Shown here: positions 23,176 through 34,860 of the stretch, in pieces
How the letters are laid out: each line of letters begins with the position of its first letter
How positions within the stretch are numbered: the first letter of the stretch is position 1
NCBI GenBank assembly: GCA_022695795.1
Contig: MU404063.1
Span: 62,001 to 126,000 of the forward strand
Direction: 5' to 3'
DNA from: Biscogniauxia marginata
Taxonomy: Eukaryota > Ascomycota > Sordariomycetes > Xylariales > Xylariaceae
Length of the DNA: 64,000 nt
The notes under the pieces: model-generated
What the model was told of the DNA's origin: nothing
Seen by the model: the letters and a program-made list of their open reading frames with translations, nothing else
The model's database searches: none
Program-made: the position numbers and the translations under genes

Positions 23176-26100
23176 GTGCGATATGATAATAGCTTTTCTG
23201 TACAACAAAACATGAGTCCTGTTGCATATTCGAGGACTGCTGTTGTCCCTAGTGGCAACGCGATGGCACCTGGTGCAAGCCATGTCGGAGGCATCGCGAA
23301 GAATGTGGTTGGGGGGGACGCTTTCGGTGGCACTTCAGGTCCAGGCAAGGCGCCATTCCGTCACGTAGATGACTTGGTGTCCGTTAGTATCGATCTCGAC
23401 CCTCACACACCCCTTCGAAAAATTCTCGAGATTGGCGACATGCACATGCGACAAGCATCAACCTTTAACGATTTTCGACGGCCTGATCTTGCACTCCAGG
23501 AATACATCAGGGCTAGCATTATCGCAGTGGACAAAGTGCCTAGGCATAAGGATTATCCTTCTATGAGGTCTGACCGGAGTGACCTGAATCGGCTATATAA
23601 TGCACTCAAGGCTAAGATCAACGACAATGAACCGACTTTTGCCAAGATTAAAGAAGACATCAAGGAAGACAATCTGCGAAGTGGTGTGCAACCAGCAAAA
23701 TCCACAGCTAGCTCTTCAGAAAGTGCCCTTATGGACTTGCCAAGCCCTCCTTCAACTACGCCGTTGCAGACCCAGTCAGGGGGTGGTACCGCGAACGGTC
23801 ACGTCAATGGCTCAAGCCGTAAGCCAAAGCCGACTATACACCCCAAGCCTCAAGGATTGCACGGGAAGTTTGTCAAGCCAGACTTGAGCAAAATGCCGGA
23901 GGATCTAGCAGCTCGTTTTGCCAAACTTCGCAACTCCCACGAATCACGAAACCGCCCAGCCGATGCGTCAAAGCCTGCTGGTCCTAGAGATATACCCATC
24001 GCCCATAGGTCACGGCCTTCCGTGGATAGTTCCATGCCATCCATGCCAAAGCTCCCTGATGCAATTTATAGCCCTGCTAGGGGTACAGTAACTAGCGAGG
24101 TTGCTAACTTGCCGTCAAGCACCCCTCGTGGTATGTTTAGCCGGACCAACTCGATCGCTTCTGCCCCAAGTGCTTCTGCCCGTACGTCGATGGAGAATGC
24201 GATCAGATCGTTCAACGGAGAACAGTTTGTTACAGCACACACATACGGAGAGCCTCCCCTAACCCCGCAACATACGGGAATAACGATCCCTAAAGGAGAT
24301 ACAATCACGGTCAGCGAACTTGTGGATTATATGCAGAAAGGTTCTACAAAGATTCAGGTTCTTCTTATTGACGTGCGTGATCGTGAGTCCTTTGATGAAG
24401 GGCACATCATGTCGCAGAGTACGATCTGTGTCGAACCTGAGGTCCTCTCGCGCGAGAGTATCTCTGCGGATGACATTGCTGATAGCATGGTCTTGGCACC
24501 CCCAAAGGAAAAGCTTTCCATCGAACAAAGGGATAGAGTTGATCTCGTCGTCATTTATGATCAGGATTCGACATCCTTGCCGGCAAAAATAACTGGGAAT
24601 ACCCAAGAAATGATCCTATATAATATTCGCCAGGCTCTATCCCATTACAGCTACAGTAGACCTCTTAAGAACCCGCCGAAGCTCCTCGTGGGCGGTCTTG
24701 ATGCTTGGGTGGACAAGCTCGGTGCGCAATCTTTGGAAACGTCAAATACCATGGCGACCACTGGGGCTGCAAATGGCCTTGCTGCTAGGGCCAACGCCAG
24801 ACGACAGAGGAATAAGACGCGAACTCTCGACCGCAAAGAAGTTGAACAGTTCGAGCAGATCATTAAGGAAGGACAAGAAGCAGCTTCTAACTTTGATTAC
24901 ACTAGGTCAAGAGAAGAGTTCGACCGCCGTTTTCCGAGTGTGACGAACATGCCCGAATCCATGAGCTCTACCACGCAGCCGTCTGGCCCATCTGGTGGTA
25001 TAACTGAATCGGAGGAGGAAAACTTCCTAATTGGTCTGGCACCGAAACCACCTAGTCGCCCTAAACCTGCTGTTCCTAGGACTAGATACAGTGGTTTGGA
25101 GTCCAATGAGGATTCAAACGCTAGTGCCATCGCTATGGTGGCTACAGCAACGCCAGCTATCTCGCGAGAACGCACGGGGCTATACAACCCGGGCAATTGG
25201 TGCTATGCCAATTCTGCCCTCCAGTCTCTCATTGCATCTGTCGGATTTGTCGATGAGATGTTGGACCAAAACTGGCCAACAAACGACCGTCCGACTGCCG
25301 CGCCTAATAGTCCCCAGCTGATGTCAAAGATAATTGGCAATATATTCCAATGGATGAGCAAAAGGCAATTCGAGGTTATGAAGGTCTCGACGCTCATGGT
25401 AAGTTTACCCACTGTCTAATGTATACCATACTTCTTTCCATACTAACAAGCACGAAGCATTACCTACGGTCCATACATGCCGGTTTCCCTTCCGACACAG
25501 GCACGAACCAAATCATTAGATTCGGAGACCAGAATCAGCATGACTCCGATGAGTTCATCCAATTTATCTTTGAGCAGCTTCACACCGAAACGAATAGACC
25601 GAAGCCACTGCCGTACACTTGGCCTCAAAAAGCGACTTCAAATGTGAATGTTGTAGAGATCATCAGCAATGCATGGAGATGTCATATTGCTCAGAATTAT
25701 TCCATCATCGATCGACATTGGACAATGATGATCCTAAACCAGCTCACTTGTCAGAAATGTGGCTCGAAGAATTTCGCGATGGATGTTCCGACAAGGCTTG
25801 GAGTCACAGTTGACACGTCTGGCACAGGATCTTTAGAGAATTACTTGCGTCAAACTTTCGGTGCCACGCAAACTCGAGAGTCGCAATGTGATGCATGTAA
25901 GCACCCCACGAAATTTTCACAGTCCGGGTTTGCAAGACTACCTCCGTTGTTGTGTGTTCAACTTGGGAGAACAGCATACAATGGTGATACTGCCGTCAAA
26001 AACAAGGCGCCGTTCGCCTTTCCATTCGATAATCTTGATTTGGGTCCATATTGCCCGCCTGCTGGTGTCAGGCAAGCAGCACAAGCAGATTTAAGCTCAT

Positions 26101-26414
26101 ACGCCTCTAACATGGAGAACGCGGCTAGTTTGGACTACGCCAGCATTGAAGAAGGGATTGGAGGTACAGCATTATATGATCTCTATGCCGTCGTCACCCA
26201 TAACGGCCCCTCCCCGAGAAGTGGCCACTACTGGAACTTTGTCAGAGCAGGACCCAACAAGTGGGTGCGTTGCAACGATTCTAAAATCACCGTAGACTCA
26301 AAGAACCAGGTCAGCGCAGAGAAAGTCCGTGCTGAAATGGTGCAATGCTCCGGCGGGGGTACACCAGTCCTGCTATTCTACAAGCGCCAGAACCAAGCAT
26401 GGAACTGGCAATAA
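23176..26414 (+). CDS. DOA4: Rhodanese-USP ubiquitin hydrolase, Doa4/Ubp4 type
   Basis: Cysteine protease that removes ubiquitin from endosomal cargo at ESCRT-III and so recycles ubiquitin. Exons 23176..25398 and 25458..26414 are joined across a 59-nt intron with GTAAGT and TACTAAC; product about 1059 aa. A second ATG at 23212 (ACAAAACATG context) would give 1047 aa and may be the true start. Residues about 80-170 resemble the USP8 dimerisation/MIT-like region (LRKILEIGDMHMRQASTFND). A rhodanese domain spans about 370-500 (IQVLLIDVRDRESFDEGHI). The USP core begins at GLYNPGNWCYANSALQSL with the catalytic Cys near residue 676, zinc-ligand pairs CQKCG and CDACK follow, and the His box is SGHYWNFVRAG with NDSKIT. 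The Cys box has Trp where most USPs have Thr (GNTCY). It lies head to head with VPS27. Confidence 0.93.
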
Positions 26415-27476
26415 AAGGACTGCAGATCAAAACGTTATAAGAGTCTTTCTCTCCTGGGAGCTAGAGGATCGAAGCTTTTGCTAGTTTGTTCCAGCTAGAA
26501 GACACGTTTGTGAGCATATTGGAAGTCGGCGAATGGAAGGAACAAAGGATGATAAGGAGTGGGGCGGGCTCAGGGGATAGATAATTCAGGAGAGACCAGG
26601 GGCGATGAATCTTTGTTATTTTGTTCACGATTTTTCTTTTCTTTCTCTCCTCATCATAAGAGTTGCAGAAAGAAAGTGGAAAGGGTTGAGCTGGACCTGG
26701 ATGGTTGGTAGGCCTGGGTGATGTTTGGGGCGTTGGCAGAGAAGAGAGACAGTTGTGTGTGTGTGTGTGTGTGTGTGTGTTTCTTTGTCTCTCCATTTAC
26801 AAATCCCCAAATACCCCCCCTCCCCCCTTTGTAAGAGTTTTGTATATACCCCCTCCCTTTTACAACCAGACACAGACACACACAAACTTGTTCGCGTATA
26901 CTAAAGAGAAGGAAATAATACGTGAAGCCTAATCAGTTGAAAACTACTAATTATTTATTGTATCGTGAATTTTGATGATGTGAATGAATGTATGTAGAGA
27001 TGAGGAGGATGGAATAAATAGAAGACCGGGATGCCTTAAGACTTACGTAGGTATATGAGTATACTACCAACCTACCCTACATAAGTTTCCCTTTGATCCT
27101 TCGAGTCTCGAGATGAGGGTGTTTGTATTTTTGATATAATTTTTTTTCTTTGCATTAAAAGAATCAATCCATAGCTAAACAACACGACGTGCCTTTTCAT
27201 GTATTGATTTTGTTTTCAAGATGAAACTGAAACTCGAGATTCTTCTATTACATCGCCTCTATGTTCCCTAAGCCGTTGGAAAGCTAACTTGCCCACGCAA
27301 GGACAATGCACACCATGAGGTAACCTTACGACCCATTCAAAGATATAAAAAAGACTAGACCAGACCAGGCAAGAAGACCGGGCTAGGAAGAAAGACTGCA
27401 AGCCAAATAGTGATTTTCCAGAAGACTCCAAGCTACCGATGTATATTTATGAACCGATAAGAGAAAACACCAAACT
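26415..27476. other. Convergent 3' region DOA4 / acyl-CoA synthetase
   Basis: No gene recognised. Holds a dinucleotide microsatellite (listed separately), C-rich stretches near 26813-26828, and AT-rich DNA with several AATAAA-like words (GGAATAAATAG at 27011) suited to polyadenylation. Confidence 0.55.
26754..26781. repeat. (TG)n microsatellite
   Basis: About 14 uninterrupted TG units in the 3' flank of DOA4. Confidence 0.97.
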
Positions 27477-29707
27477 TTACAACTGCTTCATGCATTTTTC
27501 GATCTGCGACTTGTAATGGGCCTTCAGCGCCCTCCGGTTCACTTTCTGGGTTGCCGTCACGAGACCCTATCCGTCATTATTAGTAAGGATCGGGAGGCGG
27601 GATCGGTAGGCTGGGTGCGCAACTTACACTTGCAGGGGTCCATTCGTCCTCAACTAGCACGACGCCAGTAATCGTTTCAAGACTACTCAGGCCAGCCTTC
27701 TTAGCAACGGCTACCAGATCCTTATGAACGGCCTCCAGGACCTTCTTGTCGTTGTACATGTGGTGGTGGTCAACGCCCAGGCTCTTAGCTAGATCCGTGA
27801 GCGGCTTGTCATGAGGGCTAACGATGGCGATGGGCCGCGGCTGCGAGCTGTCGCCGTGTACTACGAGGTTGTTTACGTAGGAGCTACCACGATAGATCGC
27901 TTCGAGCTTCTCGAGCGCAATGTACTCGCCACCTTGCAACTTGATGAGGTTCTTGACACGATCGATGACCTTGATATGGCCTATAGAGTCGATTTCGCCA
28001 ATGTCACCCGTTCGGAACCAACCATCCGGGGTGAAGGCCTTCGCGGTTTCCTCTGGATTTTTGTAGTACTCCTTCGCCACGGGAAGACCACGAAGGAGAA
28101 TCTCACCTTGCGGAGGTTTGGTTGCTGTATCGTAGCCTATATCAGGTATACTGACGAGTTTCACCTCCAGCGAGGGAGGTGCAGGGCCGATGGTATTCGG
28201 CGTCCATTGCATAGGACTACCTAAAGCACCATTGGCGCATGTTTCTGTCAGACCGTATCCAGTGATCATCGGTGCGAGCACCAAGCTCGCAAATTGCAAT
28301 GTGCCCTCGGAAATACCACTGCCACCATTGAAAAGGAAGCGAACTCTACCACCCGTCATCTGTCGAACTTTCTTGAAAACAAGGCTATCCAAGAGGAAAC
28401 ATCCAGGTAGGCCTGCTGACACGAGCATGGACTTCAGATTATATGCGCCCCAAAATAGGCTTCTTGTGAGCACACCGCCAGAGTTGAGCCGACTTTCGAC
28501 ACCTTTCCTGATGGTTTCCCAAATCTGAGGGACACCGACCATGATAGTGGGTGCTAGTTCTCGCATATCTCCAGGGCAGTGGCGGGTTGACGAGTCAGCC
28601 AAGGTGCGCGGTGAACCATAGCCTAGCGTGCCACCAATGAAAACGACAAGGTTCTCAACGGCCATCTCCAAGATATGAGCAAGGGGTAGGTAGGCTAGGA
28701 CCACGTCGTTATGCGATATACTCTCCTCGATGGCGGTGTAGAGGCCAGTGATGCCAGCAACTAGGGCTTCATGCGAGATGGGCACACCCTTCGGGGTCCC
28801 GGAAGAGCCTGACGTGTACATAATGCAACACAGGTCGGTAGGTTTAGGGGGGACAGGAGGTGTAGGATTAGCTTCGCCGAGAGCGACGAGGTCAGAATAC
28901 GAAAGGATAGTCAGCTGCGGGTGGGTTTCCTTGAATTCGGCTATCTGTTCGTCGGGAATGGGTATGTTAGTAGAGTCGTTGTAGATTAGGTACTTCACGT
29001 TCTTTGCATTCTTCAAGGGGCGGCCGGCCGTCTTGAACAGGTGAGGATCTGTGTACATGGCTTTCGACTCGGTCTGGGTGAGGGAGAACTCGACGGCATC
29101 GGGGCCCAGGGTGTCATAGGCGGTTGCGACGGTGATAGACTGAGAAGCACAGCCGTGAGACATGCATAGCCAGTTTGCACTGCATCCATATTAGCTAGCC
29201 ATCAGCGATGCCGCGAGCCACTCGGTCACGTAGGGGGAACTGGAGGCCGGGTGTTTACCTAGTCGAGGCGAAGATATGTAGCTTGTCACCAGGTTCTAGG
29301 CCCAGCTTCCGCAGGCCGGCGCCAACGTTCAGGGCCCGTGCCGTGTACTCCTTGTAGGTGAGGAACTGGTAAGGGGAGAGCTCGAAGTAGGTCCATTGCT
29401 TGTCGACTTCGGTCTTAACGCCGTCGACGATCTTGGGCACCTTCTTGGTCTCAACATGGGTTTTAAGCAACTTGCGAGTGCCTATGGCAGCCTTGTCTCC
29501 GTGGAGTTTTGCGCTGTTCGTAAACATGTCGAATATGGTAGCGATATCGGGGGCAGGCCGAGTAATGAAATCATCCTTGGCCTTGAAGTGCCTGTAGGGC
29601 TTCGTTTCGCCCTTGATCTCCGCAGCTTCGGATAGTTCAACCATGAAAGGCGGCTTGTGCACCATGTGCAAGGGCATGACACCCTCGAACTGAGTTGCTA
29701 GAGCCAT
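27477..29707 (-). CDS. Long-chain fatty acyl-CoA synthetase (Faa1/Faa4 type)
   Basis: ANL-superfamily enzyme that activates long-chain fatty acids with ATP and CoA for lipid synthesis, import or beta-oxidation. Exons 29707..29259, 29179..27628 and 27566..27477 give 696 aa, typical of yeast Faa1/Faa4 (about 700). Motifs: the AMP-binding P-loop IMYTSGSSGTPKGVPISH, the acyl-adenylate motif GYGLTETCANG, and the FACS signature DGWFRTGDIGEIDSIGHIKV followed by DRVKNLIKLQGGEYI. The last exon encodes GLVTATQKVNRRALK, which places the conserved C-terminal Lys region. Introns (79 and 61 nt) start GTAAAC and GTAAGT. MALATQFEG was chosen as start because it is the first ATG. No PTS1 is visible (C-terminus KCMKQL), so a cytosolic, ER or lipid-droplet enzyme is more likely than a peroxisomal-matrix one. 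Confidence 0.95.
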
Positions 29708-30955
29708 GGCGTGATGCGATGATGGAAGTTGTGGTCGTGATGTCAAGGTGTGTGTCAAGGTGCGTGTCAAGGTGCGTGGAGGTCAGGGATGCTCTAGAAG
29801 CTCGGGTCGGAGCTGAAGCTTGAGGTTGTCGATCTGCCAATCGGTCTGCCAATCAACGCGGAGAGGATGCGATGCTAGGATAACCTCTCGGTAGGTATAT
29901 CGATACTATGGTCGGGACCGGGGGGCAGAGGTATGGTGCGCGCAGAGGGAGGAGGAAGGGAGAGGCCAAGTCATCAGACGAATTGAGGGTTTGAAAATGC
30001 TGCTACCTGGTGTTCTTAAATCCGGCGTGTTTGCAGGGACAAGAACTGCCGCTGACAAGAATGCTACGTCACGTCGGTGGGCCAATGAAGCTACGGCAGC
30101 TAAGGTACCTAGGTACCTAGGCTATACTACGTAATTTTAATCTAATGTAGTACCTACCTAGTGCCTCACCTCGGCTCGGTGCAACGAGCAAGCAGCTCCG
30201 TGTAAGCGCCATCCAGTGTTTGGGTTCCACTAATCTGAATGTGAGATTAACTCGTCGCTTTTCTTTTTAGCTACAACGGGGAGAAAAACGAAGATGAAAA
30301 AGAACAAAACAATCCTTGCATTTATCTGACATCGGGATACTACACAAGAAACCCTCAAAGTCTGGGTAGGTCGTCGGATTCAAGAAGATCTGGCTTAGCT
30401 GCTTGGCCGGGTACCTTGGCTGCCTATCCCCCCTTGCCGATATCCACTGTATTAGGTGCGCAACTACGTCGAGGTTAGCTAATCAGAAAGTTATAATACA
30501 TAGAAGGGAAGGAGTGGTCGTAACGATGGAAGGCTCAGCTACGACGCGCCTGAATATAGTTTCTAGTTTCTGTTTCTAGTAAACAACCGCGAATGACTTC
30601 TCAATCCGACGTCTATGACTTGGATCTTGGTCCTTCATGTCATTCCTCATTCTGTCATCATCACTTACTACCATCACCACTACCTAGGTTACTAGCACAA
30701 GTTCAGCTCCAATACACATCACGCACTCTAGTTTTTATATTCTTGACGAACTGCATTTACTCTGGCCTCTTTAGCCAGCCAGAAGAGACCCGCTAGTGAA
30801 GTTCAACACTCTCCAGATTCTTTACGCCCATCACCTCTTCTAATACCTAGACTAAAAGACAATCTCGTAGCTGCTAGGTACGAGAGTCTTTCTGTCATAT
30901 AACCACCAAATGAAACATCAATGGCGTTTTCTAACGCCCTCTGGACTACAGGATC
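29708..30955. other. Promoter side of the acyl-CoA synthetase gene and spacer
   Basis: Nothing gene-like recognised. The synthetase leader carries a 12-bp tandem repeat (listed separately). 30100-30170 holds TAGGTACC words; 30240-30310 is AT-rich. ORFs are short and without motifs. Confidence 0.5.
29742..29777. repeat. 12-bp tandem repeat in the synthetase leader
   Basis: Three consecutive copies of GTCAAGGTGYGT, about 35-70 bases upstream of the synthetase ATG (minus-strand gene). Confidence 0.9.
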
Positions 30956-31483
30956 ATGGGAGCATTCATAAGCATCCAATGGCGTCTCCCGGACACCCGT
31001 AATCTCGTCCAAACTATGCCGGCCCGCGTCGAAGCACGAGTGGCCTTCCTAGAGGAGGAAATCCGCACAATCTTCGGCAGGATTCGCCAGACACTCCTGC
31101 TAGTAATGATCTGTGTTCTACGCTTGTTCACAGCGGAGGAACTCTCGATTCTAGAAGACCACCTCGTCAAATGCATGTGCGTGAGGGGTGTGATCACAAG
31201 CTGTCAAGGCAAGAAAGGCCGGATAAGAGTTGCGAGACCGAGAAAAGAGACCGAGAAGGACGTCTGGTACCACATCGTTCACCACTCCAATATCAACATC
31301 TCATATAGCAGAGCTTTCCCGGCCGAGGGGGCAGATTGGAAGTCTTGGAATCCGAAGCAATGGTATTTGGGCCTGTTGGGTTTCAAGACAGGGGATCGTG
31401 ATCGCCTGAGTGTGCTCTACCACAGTGGGGATATATGGTTGAGGGATGTGAGAGCCATATTCACAGGGTTCTTCGGCGACTGA
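30956..31483 (+). CDS. Hypothetical protein, 175 aa, doubtful
   Basis: A single-exon ORF of 175 codons that I do not recognise. It has a basic, Leu-rich helical N-terminal half (RVEARVAFLEEEIRTIFGR, a possible short coiled coil, then a hydrophobic TLLLVMICVLRLF). An aromatic-rich C-terminal half follows (DVWYHIVHHSN, WKSWNPKQWYLGLLGF). No signal peptide or known domain is seen. On the opposite strand, 31012-30803 encodes a segment with the ankyrin-like words GVRETPLDAY and DPVVQRALENA, upstream of which the same frame is broken by stops. Either the plus ORF is a lineage-specific gene, or the locus is a degraded ankyrin gene on the minus strand and the plus ORF is fortuitous. Both remain open. 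Confidence 0.35.
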   Translation: MGAFISIQWRLPDTRNLVQTMPARVEARVAFLEEEIRTIFGRIRQTLLLVMICVLRLFTAEELSILEDHLVKCMCVRGVITSCQGKKGRIRVARPRKETEKDVWYHIVHHSNINISYSRAFPAEGADWKSWNPKQWYLGLLGFKTGDRDRLSVLYHSGDIWLRDVRAIFTGFFGD

Positions 31484-32051
31484 TGACTACGAGTGCGGGC
31501 GAATATTCGTACGGTAGGCTATGGATGGGGCTTCATGACTGCCAAGTAGTGGTTTGAGGTAAGTATAGGCGCCGGTATTTTGTATTTGCCAGCGTTTTTA
31601 TGATCCAGCGACAGTTTATGTCATTTGTATTCAGAGCGCTATATCGCCGAGGATAGCTTTCCGAGCCAACTATTCCATATCTGAAGAACATGCATATTCT
31701 TTACTGGGTGTCATGATGGTATTCCGTAGCTGTTCAGGAGTACGTTTTTGGTTAGTGTTGCCCCCATACCTTTGGGTCGAGGTAGGTACCTATACTGCGG
31801 GGTGGGAGGCCCGTAGAGGGGCACGGTGGCAGGGTTTTTCCGTGCCAGGAGTCTTTTATGGGGACCCGCCTGGGTTCATTAAGAATTTCGAATTTCGAGA
31901 TTCAGTAGCTGTCTAACAAGGCAGCACCCAACACGGTCAACAGCTTCATTCGCCCACACAACCGATTAGATTTTCCTCGAGTGGTTCGGCCTGGAATTTG
32001 TTTTACTTTCCACAGCAGGAAAAGCTCGAACGAGCTACACAGCCCGACAAG
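31484..32051. other. CCT5 upstream region
   Basis: No gene recognised. Presumed promoter and 5' leader of CCT5; ends with an A-rich stretch before the ATG at 32052. Confidence 0.5.
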
Positions 32052-33928
32052 ATGGCGTTGAGTAGGTCCCAGTTGCCCCGCCTTGTCACCGACAGAACAT
32101 ACTAACAACAGAATATAGATCTGGATCTTCAGAATGGTACGTTGTGAAGTTTCCCATGGCGATCGAAGCCCTAACTGTTTCCTCGGATAGCTGCCGTCAT
32201 GAAAGACGAGCAAGGACGCCCGTTCATTGTTGTCAGAGAGTAGGTTCACTGCCAAACCCCAGCGCCTCTGCCCCAACTAACACATGCAAAACCAGCCAAG
32301 GCAAGAAGAAACGCCAGTATGGCAACGAAGCTGTCAAGTCGCATATCCTTGCCGCACGAACCGTCGCGAATATCGTCAAGACCTCCCTAGGCCCCCGGGG
32401 TCTAGACAAGATCCTCATTTCCCCCGATGGCGACATCACCGTGACGAACGACGGAGCTACTATTCTGCAACAGATGGAGATCTCGAACCATGTGGCGAAG
32501 CTGCTTGTCGAGCTATCAAAATCACAAGACGACGAGATTGGCGATGGCACGACAGGTGTAGTTGTCTTGGCCGGTGCGCTTCTCGAGCAGGCCGCCGAGC
32601 TCATAGACAAGGGAATCCACCCCATTCGGATAGCAGATGGTTATGACCAGGCCTGTGACATCGCCGTCTCGGAGCTTGACCGGATATCAGACACCATAGA
32701 ATTCAGCAAAACAGACACTCAGAATCTTGTCAAGGTGGCCCGGACAAGTTTAGGAAGCAAGATCGTGTCCAAGGCTCACGACCAGTTCGCCAACATCGCC
32801 GTCGATGCCGTCCTATCCGTCGCCGATCTAGAGCGGAAAGACGTTGATTTCGAGTTGATCAAGGTGGACGGTAAAGTCGGTGGCGCCCTGGAAGACTCGC
32901 TCCTAGTTAAGGGAGTCATTGTCGACAAGGACTTCTCGCATCCGCAGATGCCATCTGAAGTCAGGGACGCCAAAATAGCTATCTTGACTTGCGCCTTTGA
33001 GCCGCCGAAGCCTAAGACAAAGCATAAGCTCGACATTACATCAGTCGAGGAATTCAAGAAGCTACAAAACTACGAGCGAGAGAAATTCATCGAGATGATC
33101 CAACAAATCAAAGATACAGGCGCAAACCTGGCTATTTGCCAATGGGGTTTCGACGATGAGGCCAACCATCTATTGTTACAGAACGATCTACCGGCCGTAA
33201 GATGGGTTGGTGGTCCCGAGATCGAGCTTATCGCCATTGCCACAAATGGTAGAATAGTACCTCGATTCGAGGACCTGAAGGCGGAGAAGCTAGGTACGGC
33301 AGGTGTCGTGAGAGAGATGACTTTCGGCACCACAAGGGAGAAGATGCTTGTGATCGAGGAATGCGCCAACACAAGAGCTGTCACTGTCTTCGTCCGAGGC
33401 AGCAACAAGATGGTATGTCTACAACTTTCTATCCCCATCCTATATAGTTGCTGATTTATTTGCTAGATCATCGACGAGGCTCGACGGTCACTACACGACG
33501 CCCTCTGTGTGGTACGAAACCTTGTCCGAGATAATCGTGTCGTCTATGGTGGTGGCGCAGCGGAGATTGCTTGTTCTATCGCAGTCGAGGACGCGGCCGT
33601 CAAGACGCCAGGCCTGGAGCAGTACGCGATGCGAGCCTTCGCTGAAGCTCTCGACACCGTACCCATGACCCTGGCTGAGAATAGCGGCTTAAACCCTATC
33701 GCCACTCTCGCCGAGGTAAAATCGCAACAGGTAAAGGCTGGCCCAGAGGGACGAGGTAAGCTGGGCGTGGACTGTATGAACGGGGGCAGCAACGACATGA
33801 AGGAGGCGTTTGTCATTGACCCCCTGATCGGCAAACGGCAGCAGCTGATGTTAGCCACCCAACTGTGTCGCATGGTCCTGAAGGTGAACAACGTCATCGT
33901 GAGCGGATCGGGCGACCAGGATTACTAA
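32052..33928 (+). CDS. CCT5: T-complex protein 1 subunit epsilon (CCT5)
   Basis: Subunit of the eight-membered TRiC/CCT chaperonin ring that folds actin, tubulin and WD40 proteins in the cytosol. Five exons, 32052..32061, 32119..32136 (18 nt), 32191..32239, 32296..33412 and 33467..33928, give 551 aa. The first three tiny exons together rebuild the epsilon-type N-terminus ([18 protein letters not shown], then RPFIVVRDQGKKKRQ). Each intron is 50-57 nt with GTAGGT, GTACGT or GTATGT donors and CTAAC-type branches. Group II chaperonin motifs are intact: [42 protein letters not shown] (nucleotide binding and hydrolysis Asp) and [10 protein letters not shown]. The C-terminus [14 protein letters not shown] is ordinary for the family. 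It converges with the HECT ligase gene. Confidence 0.96.
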
Positions 33929-34860
33929 AAGTTGCTTTGAATATCTCCTCCTCGTATTGGAAGGGATTATGCGATGACGGGGAGTAGAGAGTAGGCTGCT
34001 TGGACATATGTACAAGTCTCGCGAGAACGGTAGTCTAGATATATAGACAAGGTGCCTGCATCTACGGGGGAAAAGATAAAAAAAAAAGATACCTACCCGT
34101 GTCGCTGCATTGCTTGATTTCACTTGATCCCGTAAAGTTATTGCGTGTTCATCGACTCAAAGTAAAGAATACATCCATTTCGGAAAAGCATTATCAAACC
34201 CCACGGATAAATAATCTTTAGTAATAATAGGTAATAATAAACAGAAAAGAAAAGGACCTGCTAAATTTGCACGCGCGCATCCCGATGATATACCTATCTC
34301 CATCCTCATACAATCCAAATAGTATATAATTTAGGACAAACAGTAATAATTTTAGTTTTATACACATACACACACAAAACACAAAATACGCGCGCTTGGG
34401 ACAAGAGGGACTAAAGACAGAGAGAGGAAGAGAAAAAAAAGTCGGTAAGGATGAGAGCACGGAGAGGGAAAAAAAAAAAAAAACATTAGATGAAAACAGA
34501 GACGAGGTTTTCTCATTTTTGCGTTTTTTCTTCTTTCCCTTTCCTAATTCGTATACAACCCCCTTTTCCTCCCTATGAACTTCGCCCTCGTCTCTTCTCC
34601 TTGCCTGTGTCCCTTGCCTTCCCATTTTCACTGCCGTTTCCTATACTCCTCCGCGAGAAACAAGAAGCATGAGAAATTTTAAAATAAAAACGCAAATAAA
34701 AACCCACTCGAGCCACATTTCGCCTCTCCTTTATTTTTGCTTCCGTCCCCACTCTTCACAGAATATCTCTTCTTTCATGGTCGGGTGAAGAACGTATAGA
34801 ATTTAATTTTATCGAGTCTATTCGCTATAGTCGATCTGATAACTCTAGACCTCTGGTCGA
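33929..34860. other. Convergent 3' region CCT5 / HECT ligase
   Basis: No gene. Strong strand asymmetry: A-rich and purine runs (including AAAAAAAAAAAAAAA near 34470-34485) then a pyrimidine-rich stretch to 34640. Several AATAAA-like words serve as candidate poly(A) signals. Confidence 0.55.
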
